This document shows positions 23,987 through 34,571 of a stretch of DNA of 64,000 nt, in pieces. The notes beneath the pieces are model-generated. The model was not told the DNA's origin. It saw nothing but the letters and a program-made list of their open reading frames with translations, and ran no database searches. Positions within the stretch are counted from its first letter, which is position 1. The number at the start of each line of letters is the position of its first letter. Made by a program: the position numbers and the translations under genes. This DNA comes from Coniella vitis (Eukaryota > Ascomycota > Sordariomycetes > Diaporthales > Schizoparmaceae): positions 1,775,501 through 1,839,500 of the forward strand of contig WUJK01000001.1 in the NCBI GenBank assembly GCA_011317545.1, given 5' to 3'.

Positions 23987-25548
23987 TTAGTCAAAAAGAT
24001 CCCCGGCCCTTTGCCGTCTCCGTGAGCGGCCATCGGATCGGTCAGCAAACAACTCCTTGCCGGAATTTTGAGAATTGCTATTCTTGTCGTTGAACTTGTT
24101 TGGGAACAGCTCCTTCACCGACTTGGCAGTACCCTTAATCGTCATTATGCCTTGGCTGTTTTGCCGTGCTTGCGCCCTGACTGACAAGGTCCCTTGGGAG
24201 GTTCGATCTGCGAAGAGATATATGTTATCATCATGTTGTCATGGCTCATCAGTATCGTTGGTTTTGTTCATGTTGAAGCAAGCACGCTTCGAGACATAGG
24301 GAAAGCTGAAGCGGGCCAGTTGATGAGTTCGACAGAACCATCGTAGGAAAGGCATCGCATACCCTCGAGCACGTCATTCGGCACTTGGTCCATCGCTGCC
24401 CTGCTGACACCATGACCTCGTTCGGGAAACAGCTCCTTCTTCTCGCCTGTGCTTGGAAAGAGTTCTCTGGACTCATCTGTAGGGAACAATTCCTTCGGCT
24501 TGCTATTGGTATGGATCCGCTCCTTGATCGACCGCGCCTTCTCTCGGTTGTTGCGCACCGCCTCCCGGTCCCGAGCTAGGTCAGCTTCAATCGCATCGCG
24601 GTCCTCTCTGGTAGGAGATGCAGATCGACCACGTCCGTATGATCCCCGGTCAGAGCGCAGGGCATCTCTAGTCCGGTTATTTGGAAAGAGTTCCTTCTCC
24701 CGATTCAGAGAGTGCCGGCGCCCGTTTCTTGAATCAGCAGATCGTGACCGCGAATCGCGCCGCCGCCGTCGATCATCATGTCGTGGTGAGTACCTGGTCC
24801 GCCGCGCCAGCGCACCAGCGTCGTCGTCGTAGAGATTGACGTCAAACGGCTCGGGCTCCTCATCATCGCGTTCATCACGCCGGTCCCGGCCACTTCGTCT
24901 ATAACGGTCGCCATCACGGCGGTCACGGTATTGTCTGTCTCTTTTGCGCCTGCCCTGTTCCGTCTCTGGGTCCCACTCGGGGTGAAACAGATAGAACCGA
25001 CTCTTCTGCGCGGCCCCACGCTCCTTCTTATCGCTTTCTAGCGCATAGCGCACCTGCAGCGCAACCTCGGGCCTTTCGGAGATAGACTTGGCGGCGAGGA
25101 CCTCGCCCGGAGGCAGCTGTGTGGCGTCTGCGATCTCAATGGCACTCAAGGCCAAGAGGGCTTCGTGCGCAGCAGAATCTGTAGAGAAGACGAGGTTCGC
25201 AGACGTGTCGTTGACCCATTCGATGCGGTCGGCGCCTTTGCCGCCCACGTGCGAGACCACATAAGCCTTGAGCTGGTCCTGGTCGAGTTGGTCGAGTCCT
25301 CGGATGTGGACTTTGTTAAGGACGACGCGGTGGGCATCACTATCGGTGAGACCGCCGTCGGTGGGTTCGTCGATTTCGCCGTCCTCCTGGCATTTCGCTG
25401 TTAGGGATGTACCAATACGTAGACAGGTGGATAGTACCAGGGCGCGCGCACTCACCTGTAGGTCGTCGCCAATTAGTATGTCTGCGACTTGAGGCTCTTC
25501 CATCGGCATGTCGACGGCGTCGCCCATCTCAATGTCGAAGTCGTCCAT
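23987..25548 (-). CDS. NCBP3-like (DUF2414) nuclear cap/RNA-binding protein with repeated ELFP motifs
   Basis: 445 aa from exons 25548-25456, 25386-24363 and 24207-23987. Introns are 69 bp (donor GTGAGT, branch CTAAC) and 155 bp (donor GTATGC, acceptor GCAG), and the phases match. Residues about 48-115 form the degenerate RRM of the NCBP3 family; WVNDTSANLVF (residues 88-98) corresponds to the family's WLDDTS-type signature. A second conserved stretch, QVRYALESDKK...SRFYLFHPEWDPE, follows at about 142-172. The remainder is Arg/Ser/Asp-rich. NCBP3 proteins bind the cap-binding complex and mRNA export factors in animals; nuclear RNA handling is therefore the expected role. An unusual feature is six copies of [KR]-E-L-F-[PA] at residues 262, 329, 338, 348, 404 and 423 (see findings). 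The final residues GDLFD look like a degenerate seventh. Confidence 0.88.
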
Positions 25549-26952
25549 TGCGCCTGGGCAGCAGCCTTGCAGCTGGACTTGGCTCGGTAAGTGGAATAGA
25601 GGTGTGCTGATTGGAGACTAAATAGAGCAATGGCTGTAGGTCAGGTATGTACGTGCTGGCTGGAATAGCAGCCAAGGTAGGCTGATTGACGGTGAAATAC
25701 TACGTCGATTGATGTGAAGAAGATGACAAGATGTCGCTGAATGGAAGAGCTAGGGCACCAGTCTACTTTGGTACATAGCACTCTTGCTGTCGACGCGACA
25801 AGTAGGAAGCCACGCTGCCTTTTATCGATAAGTGAAACTTAGCAGGGGCGTCCCTGCCTCTCATGTACTTTGTACCAATGGGTGGCCCACTACGCCGTTC
25901 CCAGCGAAAGGAAGGAACAGGGCAGGAAAGAAGCAATTGGTAAGAGCGAACAACTGCTTTCCAAAATGTATGGTTCAACGTTTTGTAAAAGCTTGCAGTG
26001 CGCAGGCGAGATTCCTCCTCATACAACAACAACAGAATCTGACGAATCCAGAGATTTAGAGGTCGCCCTCTGACAGAGTCCCAAAACGGAGCATAACAGG
26101 GATCGTCAAGCAATTCTCACCGGTCGACCGCCCTTCTCGACTACCGGTTCTCATTCACAGCTGGCTGCCGCACAGCATCACATCGAATCTGACATGCTTC
26201 CAGTGTTACACGTTGTGCGTCTTATCAGTAATGGCATGCGTCACCTGGGAACCAGTTTAGAGGACAAATCGACATATACTTTCTGTTTCCTAGGAAGCTC
26301 TGTTGTCTCACCCTGTCCATCTCCCACACGATATCCTTCTGACCGAAAGACTGCTATGTACTCAGAGGAGGTGAGAGCCATGGCCATTCTAGGCGTTGCA
26401 ATCATCCGGGACCTCTTTTGCTCAAATTATAGCAGGTTCAGAATCTGTCATAGTTCGTCTTCCATCAATGGCAGGCTTTTCCTCTCAGCCGCCACGCACG
26501 TTGAGATAACCTTAAACAACACACGAAACATACAACCTGTACAAGATTCTGTCTGAAGAGAAGAAGAAAAAGTCTATGGTTGATGTTCAAAGCCTGGCAT
26601 GGGCAGGCTTGAAGTCATCTACGCTCGCAACAAAAGACTCGGCAAATGGAACTAGCCCACCCCAATGAAAAGTTCAGCACATTCTACCGCCCAAGGAAAG
26701 AAAGATCTTGGAAAAAGAGAAAAGAAAAGAAAGAAACAGCAAATTGCCAACGCCTGGCTTCCAATCTTGGTTGGCCCACTAGTACCTCTCTGCCCTGCTT
26801 CTTCTCCGCTCAAAAGCCCATTTGGACTGGTATCGCTGCAAATGAAAACAAGACACGCTATGACATGGAAAATGAAAAGCTAGAAGACCTCGGATCCTGC
26901 CGCGACCGAAGAAAAAAAAAGAGCAGATGATGAGACAAGTAAAAATGGAGTT
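25549..26952. other. Intergenic, 1.4 kb
   Basis: Upstream region of the NCBP3-like gene and 3' flank of the zinc-motif gene. No gene, tRNA or notable repeat is seen. Confidence 0.6.
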
Positions 26953-28467
26953 TCAAGCGGTTCGAACCCTTTGTCTCCTGACCTCATGGAGATTTGGTAG
27001 TGGACAGGCCGTCCGCGAAGCTTTTGAAGGCCGCTCCATCTCGTCGGCGGCCATCGGGCCACCCGCAAAGGTCGATGGCCTCGATATCTCCGAGGCGGCA
27101 CGCTTCAGATTAGGAAGAGCCCTAACCAAGTCTCCTGCCGATGGCCTCGTGCTTTCGTCGACATTCTCATCATCCTGAAAAGGGTCGTTTGCGTCGAGAA
27201 TCGCGTCATAGTCCCAGCTAGCTTCGAGGCCCGGGAGGAACACTGGCGAGTGTCTGAGAGCGTGCCAGGAGAAAGTCGAGTGGCGCATGGCAATATACAA
27301 AGAGTCGATCTTGCCACGGCAGTCGAGGACCGCGCAGTGGGCTCGTAAAAAGTCGACATTATATTCGGAATCAGCAAGCACCGCATCCAGGGGCCGTAGC
27401 ATTGGCAACCCCTGCAATCTCTCGGCATCGCAGAGTTTGGCTTGCAGAGGCATCCACGGCTGGTTCTTGAGCACACCACCAAAAGCCTCCGTCACAGCCG
27501 ATACGAATGCAGCAGAAGATGTGCCATTGACGGCGACCATCTGATGCAGACCTCTTGAAAGACACCGCTTGTATGCGGTCGTGTGCCTTTCAAAAGGAAA
27601 TGGCTGGGATCGGGTGGGAAGTAATGACACATGGACCGTCCATACCTCCGAGGCTGCTGATGGTAGTGCAGCTTCATCCTGAGCGGCGGCTGGATTCGTT
27701 TGCGCAGGGGTCCAAGCATCTGCGATATGTGGGTACGCCGTATGGTCTTGATTTGCTTCATCGCGTACGTCCTTTATTTGTGGCGCTGTTGCTTCGAATG
27801 CGCTACTGACAGCTCGCTCTCTACGCGTCACAGATTTCGGGCCATGCCGTGCTTTGGTTCGAGGGTTGTTCCTGTCGTGCTCGATGCTCTCCGCCAGCTC
27901 GATGAAGCGCTCCTCGAGATTGAGGTCAGCGTCGTTGAGCTCACACTGGCGGTCATGCAGTCGATGCAACTCCACGTCCACAGACTTCAAATAAGCGCTG
28001 ACATTCTGAAAACGGTGCTCCTGTTCGCCGCTTCGCCTTTCGAGTTCTCCAATGGAGTGCCAAGCTCTATTCAGATTTCCATATGTCTTTTTGATTTCCT
28101 GGCCCATTTCCTCTGTTCTGGTTTCGACGATTCCTTCAAGCTGGCTGACCCTTTGGACGATCTCTTGCTCCTTGTCCGTCCCCTTGAAGAGTAAGCCCTC
28201 CAAGTGACGGACCCTCTGATAGAGCAGGTCCAATTCCTGCTTATCGGTCGGCGTCTCTGCTGTTCTGTGGTGGAAGCAGGCGAGATGACCACATTCGCAG
28301 GTCGAACCGGGCAGTGATTTGTTGAGGATAAAGTTGACACAGGCACACCGAGCGCCTTTGATTTCTGGTACGAGCATTATGTAACGGCAGTTGCCCTGAG
28401 GCAAGCTGGCATCGTCTGTCTCGCTTGCCGGTCCCACGTCGGGGGGTGGGGACGTGTGCGTCGACAT
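26953..28467 (-). CDS. CxCGHxxCxH zinc-motif and coiled-coil protein, 504 aa
   Basis: A single-exon frame that extends upstream to 28509, but the ATG at 28467 (MSTHTSPPPD, preceded by CACC) is the better start. Residues 27-66 hold a Cys/His cluster: Cys27, Cys41-x-Cys43, then Cys57-x-Cys59-Gly-His61-x2-Cys64-x-His66. This spacing can ligate one or two zinc ions. Residues about 76-200 are strongly heptad-like (repeated Leu/Val/Ile with Glu/Arg), indicating a long coiled coil. A middle basic/polar linker follows. The C-terminal half (about residues 280-440) looks globular, with conserved-looking aromatic stretches. I know similar uncharacterised fungal proteins with an N-terminal CxCGHxxCxH motif but no assigned function. 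No intron is required. It shares a 6 kb divergent upstream region with the 430-aa gene. Confidence 0.82.
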   Translation of the reverse strand: MSTHTSPPPDVGPASETDDASLPQGNCRYIMLVPEIKGARCACVNFILNKSLPGSTCECGHLACFHHRTAETPTDKQELDLLYQRVRHLEGLLFKGTDKEQEIVQRVSQLEGIVETRTEEMGQEIKKTYGNLNRAWHSIGELERRSGEQEHRFQNVSAYLKSVDVELHRLHDRQCELNDADLNLEERFIELAESIEHDRNNPRTKARHGPKSVTRRERAVSSAFEATAPQIKDVRDEANQDHTAYPHIADAWTPAQTNPAAAQDEAALPSAASEVWTVHVSLLPTRSQPFPFERHTTAYKRCLSRGLHQMVAVNGTSSAAFVSAVTEAFGGVLKNQPWMPLQAKLCDAERLQGLPMLRPLDAVLADSEYNVDFLRAHCAVLDCRGKIDSLYIAMRHSTFSWHALRHSPVFLPGLEASWDYDAILDANDPFQDDENVDESTRPSAGDLVRALPNLKRAASEISRPSTFAGGPMAADEMERPSKASRTACPLPNLHEVRRQRVRTA

Positions 28468-29943
28468 GGTGTGGAGACGAGTGTGTACAAACAAACCCAG
28501 ATCTAACAAGGGCCATCCAAACCGACACTAGTATGTTCTTTCGATGGCAGACCCGAAAGGAGAGGTTTTAGGGCAAGATGTTGATAGCAACAAAATGACC
28601 CGAATGCGAGTACCAAGCACAGCCCGATGCTGTTGCGTGCTCAAGGCGGACTTCCCAAAGGGTGATGTGGCGGAAACAACATGCAGGAGTCGGACATCAG
28701 CAGCCAGAGAGTCAAAAGACCGAAGACAAAGAGGTGAAACGGTCGATGGTGCTCTTTTTCCGTGCTAAATGTTCCCGTGGGTTATTGGCTTATGTCTGTG
28801 CTGGTATGACAGAGTGCATTGGGCGAGGTGCGCAACAAAGCAAAGAACGTGGTGTAGTTGGAATGTGAGAGAAATTGGACAAAATTGGTTTACCGACACT
28901 TCGGCAGTAGGGCTGCGTCCTGGGATTTTAAGACGGCGGGGATGCGCGAGGTTGCGTGTTGTCGGGTCAAAAGCCCCCCCCCCCCAACGGCAAGGGCGGT
29001 CGGTTAGGACAGGCCGTCGGTGCGGAAGCCGGAGGCCCCACGACGACGACAACACACCACGATATCACAGCAAATGCGTATACCGTTCTGGTATTGTCCC
29101 ATGTAGGCCTCGTCACTACCTACCGGGTTGGCACCCAAGACGGGTACGGAGAAGCAAGCGGGCGGCTGTTTGCGTGGAGGTTTGGCAGGGCTTGTCGTGT
29201 TTTGCACTATGTAGATGCAGGTGGAGCCTGCGGGACTTGCAATCAAGGTGGAGCCGAGGCCAGGATGGATTCGCGGGGGTGGGAACAGGATAAGGCAAAA
29301 ATGCGCGAGAGGAATGGAGGTTCCCTTTTGTTTTCCCGTGGAACGAGGCTCTTTCTGTGTGTTGCAGGCCGATTGCAGAGGCCTGCAAAGGGGTCGTTTT
29401 CTTTTGATAGGGAACGTGGCCCAATCCAAAGATGCCGTGGGGGAGGGCAGGATGACGATATGGCCGCCACGAGTTGCAGATGAAGCTGTGGGATGATGCT
29501 GATAACGAGCAAGTAGTAGAACCCAGTCAGGGCTCGCGGGGCGCGCTGTTACAATGGCGTACGTAGATATGGCGCCAGCGTTTGGGGGGGGGGTGAGGGG
29601 GCGGTTCCGGAGATTGGGAAGGCAAAACCGTGGGGGGTGGAGGGAGAAGAAGAGAGAGAAAAAGCAGCGGCGGCGGCAAAGAAGATGACGATGGTGGTCA
29701 ACGACAAGGCCAAAGGAGCAGCGAGAATGGCAAAAGAGGGGAGACTGGTGAGGGCATGTTTGCTGTTGCGTGCAGACGGGTGATGGACTGCGACAGGTAG
29801 GATGGCAAGACCGGGGGGGTGGGAAGTCGTCATTTGGGAGAAATGTGAGAAAAGAGATGGCAACGGCAAGCAAAAAAACGTCGGGATCAACTTATTGGAT
29901 GGGTCGACGAGCTGGGTGCACACATCCAAAGCTCTCTCCCGCC

Positions 29944-29970
29944 CACCACCACCACCACCACCACCACCAC
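29944..29970. repeat. (CAC)n microsatellite
   Basis: Nine CAC/CCA units in non-coding DNA. Confidence 0.9.
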
Positions 29971-30538
29971 CCAACGACCCCAAAGTGTTTACGCATCCCC
30001 GTGTCGCCCGAAGAATGGGCTAGGCCCAGAAACCCAGACAGGACCCCCAGAAAGGATGATGCAGATAGGCCGGGCAGATGGCCGCGTACATGGTAAGCAC
30101 CAGGATACGCCTCAACTCTGGGCTCGGTTGTTGAGTACAGGGTGCTCTAGTCCGTTTTCCTGCCTTACTATGGTGTTTCCTTGCCGATCTCCTTGATAGG
30201 GTTCTGGCATGATAATTCGGGATGATTGCCACTCTTGGGGGGGCTTGAGGGTGCCACATGTACATATCTATAGCTTCATGGTCACCTAGACAAGCTTAAA
30301 CACGGTGATTGGACATGGCGAGATGACACCTGGCGGTCGAGATAAGGGGGGCAGTGAGACAAGACCCAGATCTTTGGGGGGGGGAACAGTGGGGGTGATG
30401 TTTAATTCATGGTTTCTTTTTTTTTTTTTCCTTCTTTTGGGGGGGGGGGGTTTGGTTGTTTTCTGGCATCTCGCATGGCATAGCAGCCAGGGCAGCCAAG
30501 GCCTGTCTGCGTCTCCGCCCCCGCGCTCGCAAAAACGC

Positions 30539-30558
30539 TACTATGTATGTACTATGTA
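30539..30558. repeat. Paired TACTATGTA words
   Basis: Exact copies at 30539-30547 and 30550-30558, same orientation and 2 bp apart, the same spacing as the pair at 4944-4963. A third copy is at 30614-30622. Confidence 0.85.
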
Positions 30559-30640
30559 TGGTACAGCGGGTTTCTTGCCCTACCTTCAGCAGGGATATAG
30601 ACCTAGCCTACGATACTATGTATATCATGCAAAGAGTTTT

Positions 30641-30664
30641 GGGGCCCTGGGGCCCTGGGGCCCT
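30641..30664. repeat. (GGGGCCCT)3 tandem array
   Basis: Three perfect 8-bp units; each contains the palindrome GGGCCC. Confidence 0.85.
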
Positions 30665-31877
30665 TCTCTTGTGTGCTGCCAGCGGGGTGATGGGGGTGCC
30701 GGGTACCTGGCTAGGAAAGCAATGGTGACAAGTGACAGTTTTGATGGATCAACAAGCCTTTTGTTCGTCTGGCATGTGAGGTCGGAATTGTGTGTGGAAA
30801 GAACACAAGACGCATATATCGTACCGTGATGTATTCTTTCTTTTTCTTTTTGTCTTCTTGTGGCGGTTTTCTTGATAGAAAATGATAAGATCCCGCTTGT
30901 CTAGTACATGGTATAGTATACAGTGCATATATAGGACTACTGTGTACATTTTCGTCCAGAGATGCAACATTGTGGTAGCACCGTTTTGTAGAACCACCTT
31001 CTCACCAACAATCCCCCCAATTTCCGTCTGTGGACGTAACATAGCACACTCCGTAAGGATGGCAATAGAGGGAAAAAGAAACAAAAAGAAAAAGAAGAAG
31101 AAGAAGTAAACAAGAAAGAGAGGGGGAAAAAAAAAGGAAGAAAAGACAAAATGACGCCAGTCCCGCGCGGTGCTTTCGTTATCGGAGGGTGCGTACCTGT
31201 TTTGGATATACACAGTACTTACTATTCGTATGCTATCGTATGTACGCGGCCCAGCCTTTGTTTTTTTTTTTTTTTTAATCTGTTCTCTCTTTATGGTGGA
31301 CGGTTTTGAAACGAATCAGCAGGCCAGCCAGCCAGCCAGCCAGATAGATGGATAGACACACAGATGAATGGATGCGCATGTGAATGGAGCAAATAAACAG
31401 TGAGGAATCTTTTGATTGGCGCATGGGTGGGTTTTTGCCATGTACAAGGGGAGGAGGGGGCTTGACTTTGAGAGTTCTGCCCGCCGTTTTCTCTTAGTGT
31501 ACAGAATAGAATATGTTTTTTTGCTGCTCACGGGAAATGGCAGACCAAGCCGAGCAGGAACGTATGCTTAAAAGAATCTTACAAGGTCATTATTGTTATT
31601 TTTAATAAACAAGAAAGAGAGAGAAAGAATCAACAAAAAAACAAAAAAAAAAAAAAAAAGGCCGAGAAGGGCCTGAGGTCGTCGTGCTACTATTCTTTTG
31701 TCGTTACACGTTGCATTGGTATGTATACATTAGTATCTCTGGGGGGTCATGATTAGATTACGAGCTGGTTGGCCTTTTTGGCTTGGTCCGCCGCCGCCTG
31801 AGCCGCTTTGCTTGATTTTGCTTTTTGTCGACCATGCACTTTACAAAAGGTAGTCGTTTGTTGTCATTGAAAGTTGG

Positions 31878-31904
31878 TTTTTTTTTTTTTTTTTTTTTTT
31901 TTTT
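31878..31904. repeat. Poly-T tract (27)
   Basis: Uninterrupted T run in non-coding DNA. Confidence 0.95.
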
Positions 31905-32054
31905 GTGCATCCCATTTTCCATGCTACTGAACTATCACTATTTCCAGTGCTTGCTTGCCCGTTCTCATCAGTTATTGGAACCGTCGAGCTCTTTCGGTGC
32001 ACCAGTCTTGTCACGATGTGCAAGGGAAGATTCAGCCAGCCATGATGGAGTGCC

Positions 32055-32080
32055 TATATATATATATATATATATATATA
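32055..32080. repeat. (TA)13 microsatellite
   Basis: Thirteen TA units in non-coding DNA. Confidence 0.95.
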
Positions 32081-33363
32081 TTAGGGCAAACTTGTATTTT
32101 TAAAAGCAAGCACCTCTCTGCTCTTTCCCGAGGCAGACATGGATGTCCCCCCGAAGAAAACCCAATGGTTTGCTAAGAAAACCCCCACGGCGAGTTCTGT
32201 AACCCCCTCCGGTATGCGGTGGTTGGATCCCGACAAAAAAAGAAGAGCATGAAGACGAAAGGAGAGCCTAGAACAAAGTCTTTGGTTGGGTTTTTGATAG
32301 GCTTGCTTACGAGAATGGAGGGGGGAAGACCGTCCAAGGTGATTTTGATATGCCAAAGACTACTTGTATAGTAAGTAGCAAATTGTCGGTTTTCTTTTTC
32401 TTGCCTGCCACACACGAAAGACCGAGAGTGATTTTCCTTATTGTCAGATTATCTAAGGAACATGGATCAAGAGCATCCCATCAAAGTATTCGACTTCTCC
32501 ATCTTTTTTTTTTCCCCTTCTCTTTCTTCTTTCTCTCTTTGCTTCGCTTAGCAGTCCATAACAGCCTGGGAAACGACAACCCTGGCGACCGGGGAATAAA
32601 TTGGGCACGGGGCGGTCTCGCGTCAGCGTTCAACCATACTTACCTCTGGTGCCTGCGAGACTGGAGTTCTTATGGCTTGCCTTTTCGGGGGAAGAGGGGG
32701 GAGCTGTGGGCGTCCCGCCTCCCCCGGCCCCAGCATCGGGGGTCGAAGGAAATTGAAAAATTACGGCGACTATAAGCTTCTGTCTTTGAACATTGGCCAC
32801 GCGTACGTACATGGTATTGTTTCTATACCATAGTAGTAAGCGGTGGAATACAAGGAACAGTGATGGGCAATGAAACGGGCAACAGCAGGGTGAAAGTGTT
32901 GCTCTGATACACGACGTTGCAGCCGAGATATCGGGCTATACTGTAAACACGTGCTTTTTTTTTCTTTGGCAGAAGAACTTGGAAGCAATCAGGGGCTTCC
33001 AAGCCTTGGAAGAGTGAGGCAGTGAGGCAAAGAGACGAATGTTGGGTTGTATCGACGGCCATATCAGCACCAAGGGTCCATGATGCCACAGATCTGCTAC
33101 CCTTTTTTTTTTTTCCCCCTACTTGGCTACCTGTAGAACTAAGTAGTATCCTTGGGGCAAATCACATGCATACATAGTAGCACGCCAGCCGAGATGCTTT
33201 GACTGACACTCTGGCACGCAACCCACCCTTACGGCAAGCCCTCCCGTTGTTCCCTCTGGTGAGAGGCTGGCGGGATGAAAGGGGGGGGGGGGGCCGCAGC
33301 ACAATGCGAATGGCACGGCAATAGGCAAAGCGTGTCGCATGCAGCGCCAGAGAGACGGCCCCC

Positions 33364-33399
33364 GATGGCGATGGCGATGGCGATGGCGATGGCGATGAC
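33364..33399. repeat. (GATGGC)5-6 hexanucleotide repeat
   Basis: Five perfect GATGGC units plus GATGAC. Not inside a supported gene. Confidence 0.9.
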
Positions 33400-34345
33400 A
33401 AGCAGGTGCGCCTCGATCTGTGGCTTGCTTCATCTGCTCGGCCTGGTGTGCTGGGTGGGATTGATGGGATGATTACTATCCCCCCGGCGGAGAGAGCGCA
33501 TGATATTACCACCAAAAAAGGGGCTCTAAATCTGTTTGGCCCGCCTATCTGTGAGCCATCTTCTCGTGGACGACTGCCCTTGGCTCTTCCATCCTCAGAT
33601 TCGCAGAGAAAGACATGTGCCAAGGCCAGTCAGTCTCGAGGTACTATGTATTTCCTTCCTGAGTGGGTCGTGGCTGTTACCTAATCCTGATCCACTTGCA
33701 CCCGTGGGCTTGCCAGGATGTGCTGTGCGGAACGAGCCTTGCAGCCGCTAAAAACCAGAAACCCGTGGCTTATTAATTACAACCACGACTTTCAACTTTC
33801 GGTTTGTCACCGAGCCAGAAGAGAAACGCCAGAGATCTTTGATACTTGTGGGTGAGATCAATCTGTTGGGTCCTTCTCCTGATGACCTGTCGACACGTAT
33901 CTGCACTGATCGACAGCCAACAGACACCGACTGTTGCATGTCGGGGGCCCTGCCAGCCACTGGATTTCTTCACCGCAGAATTGGCCATTGTCCGCTCCAG
34001 GCCAGCTCTGCCAGTCATCACACTCCAAGCCTGGTGTCGACTTGAAAAAGCACTCCATGATGCTTCATGCTCGGGCCGCGTGCTGAGCATACTACATAGA
34101 GCGTACGGAGGAAACACCCAGCTGCCAGCTTGGTTTGGTTTGCCGCCAGCGCTGAAGCGTCGCGCCTCGGCTCATGCACATCGATTGGTCCAGACGCGCC
34201 CGTTGCGTTGGTCCTCTTTTCCTTCTCTTTCCCCAGTCGTTTGCCTTGCTGCCGTCTGCTTTAGGGGGGGGGCATGGCGCCTATCAGAGCGCTGCAGAGC
34301 GCTGCAGCGCGCCCCGCACTGTCAACCGCCGTCCATCCATTCGCG

Positions 34346-34434
34346 GTACGACTCGAGCAACGAACGGCTAGGGAGCTGGGCCGGTTGATATTCTCGTCTT
34401 CTAATCGATGATTTTCTCTTCCTTTTTTTCACAG
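34346..34434 (+). other. Possible intron in the 5' UTR of the 430-aa gene
   Basis: A GTACGA donor-like site and a strong acceptor context (CTAAT branch-like site, pyrimidine tract, CACAG) would define an 89-bp intron ending 115 bp before the start codon. This rests on splice-site appearance only. Confidence 0.35.
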
Positions 34435-34520
34435 TAGCAACGAATCTGTGTCCATCTACCCGTGAAGCAACTGCGCTTAGAAACACCAACGCTGGGCTGG
34501 ATCGCGGCCTCCCCCACCAC

Positions 34521-34571
34521 ATGTGCCACACACACACACGGCGGAAAAAATGGCCTTCGACGAGAGCGTGA
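34521..34571 (+). other. Overlapping upstream ORF, 16 codons
   Basis: An ATG at 34521, out of frame with and 29 bp before the main ATG, opens a short frame ending TGA at 34569-34571, inside the main coding region. If it is in the mRNA it would compete for initiation. Confidence 0.4.

Larger units (their letters stand above)
28468..34549. other. 6 kb divergent spacer
   Basis: No gene is supportable. The spacer separates two divergent genes and so should hold both promoters. It contains C and G homopolymers, a CAC tract (29944-29970), a 27-T run, a 26-bp TA tract, a GATGGC hexamer array and five exact TACATAGTA/TACTATGTA words (30539, 30550, 30614, 33171, 33642). The open frames, including an 870-bp minus-strand one at 29004-29873, are compositionally unconvincing. 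Confidence 0.6.

Noticed and set aside
26940..27000. GGTTCGAACC resembling a tRNA T arm
   Set aside because: It is at the end of the zinc-motif protein coding region; the flanking stems do not pair and no other tRNA arms are present.
29004..29873. 289-aa minus-strand frame
   Set aside because: Cys/Ser/Pro/Phe-rich translation of a pyrimidine-biased strand; no domain and no splice-supported extension.
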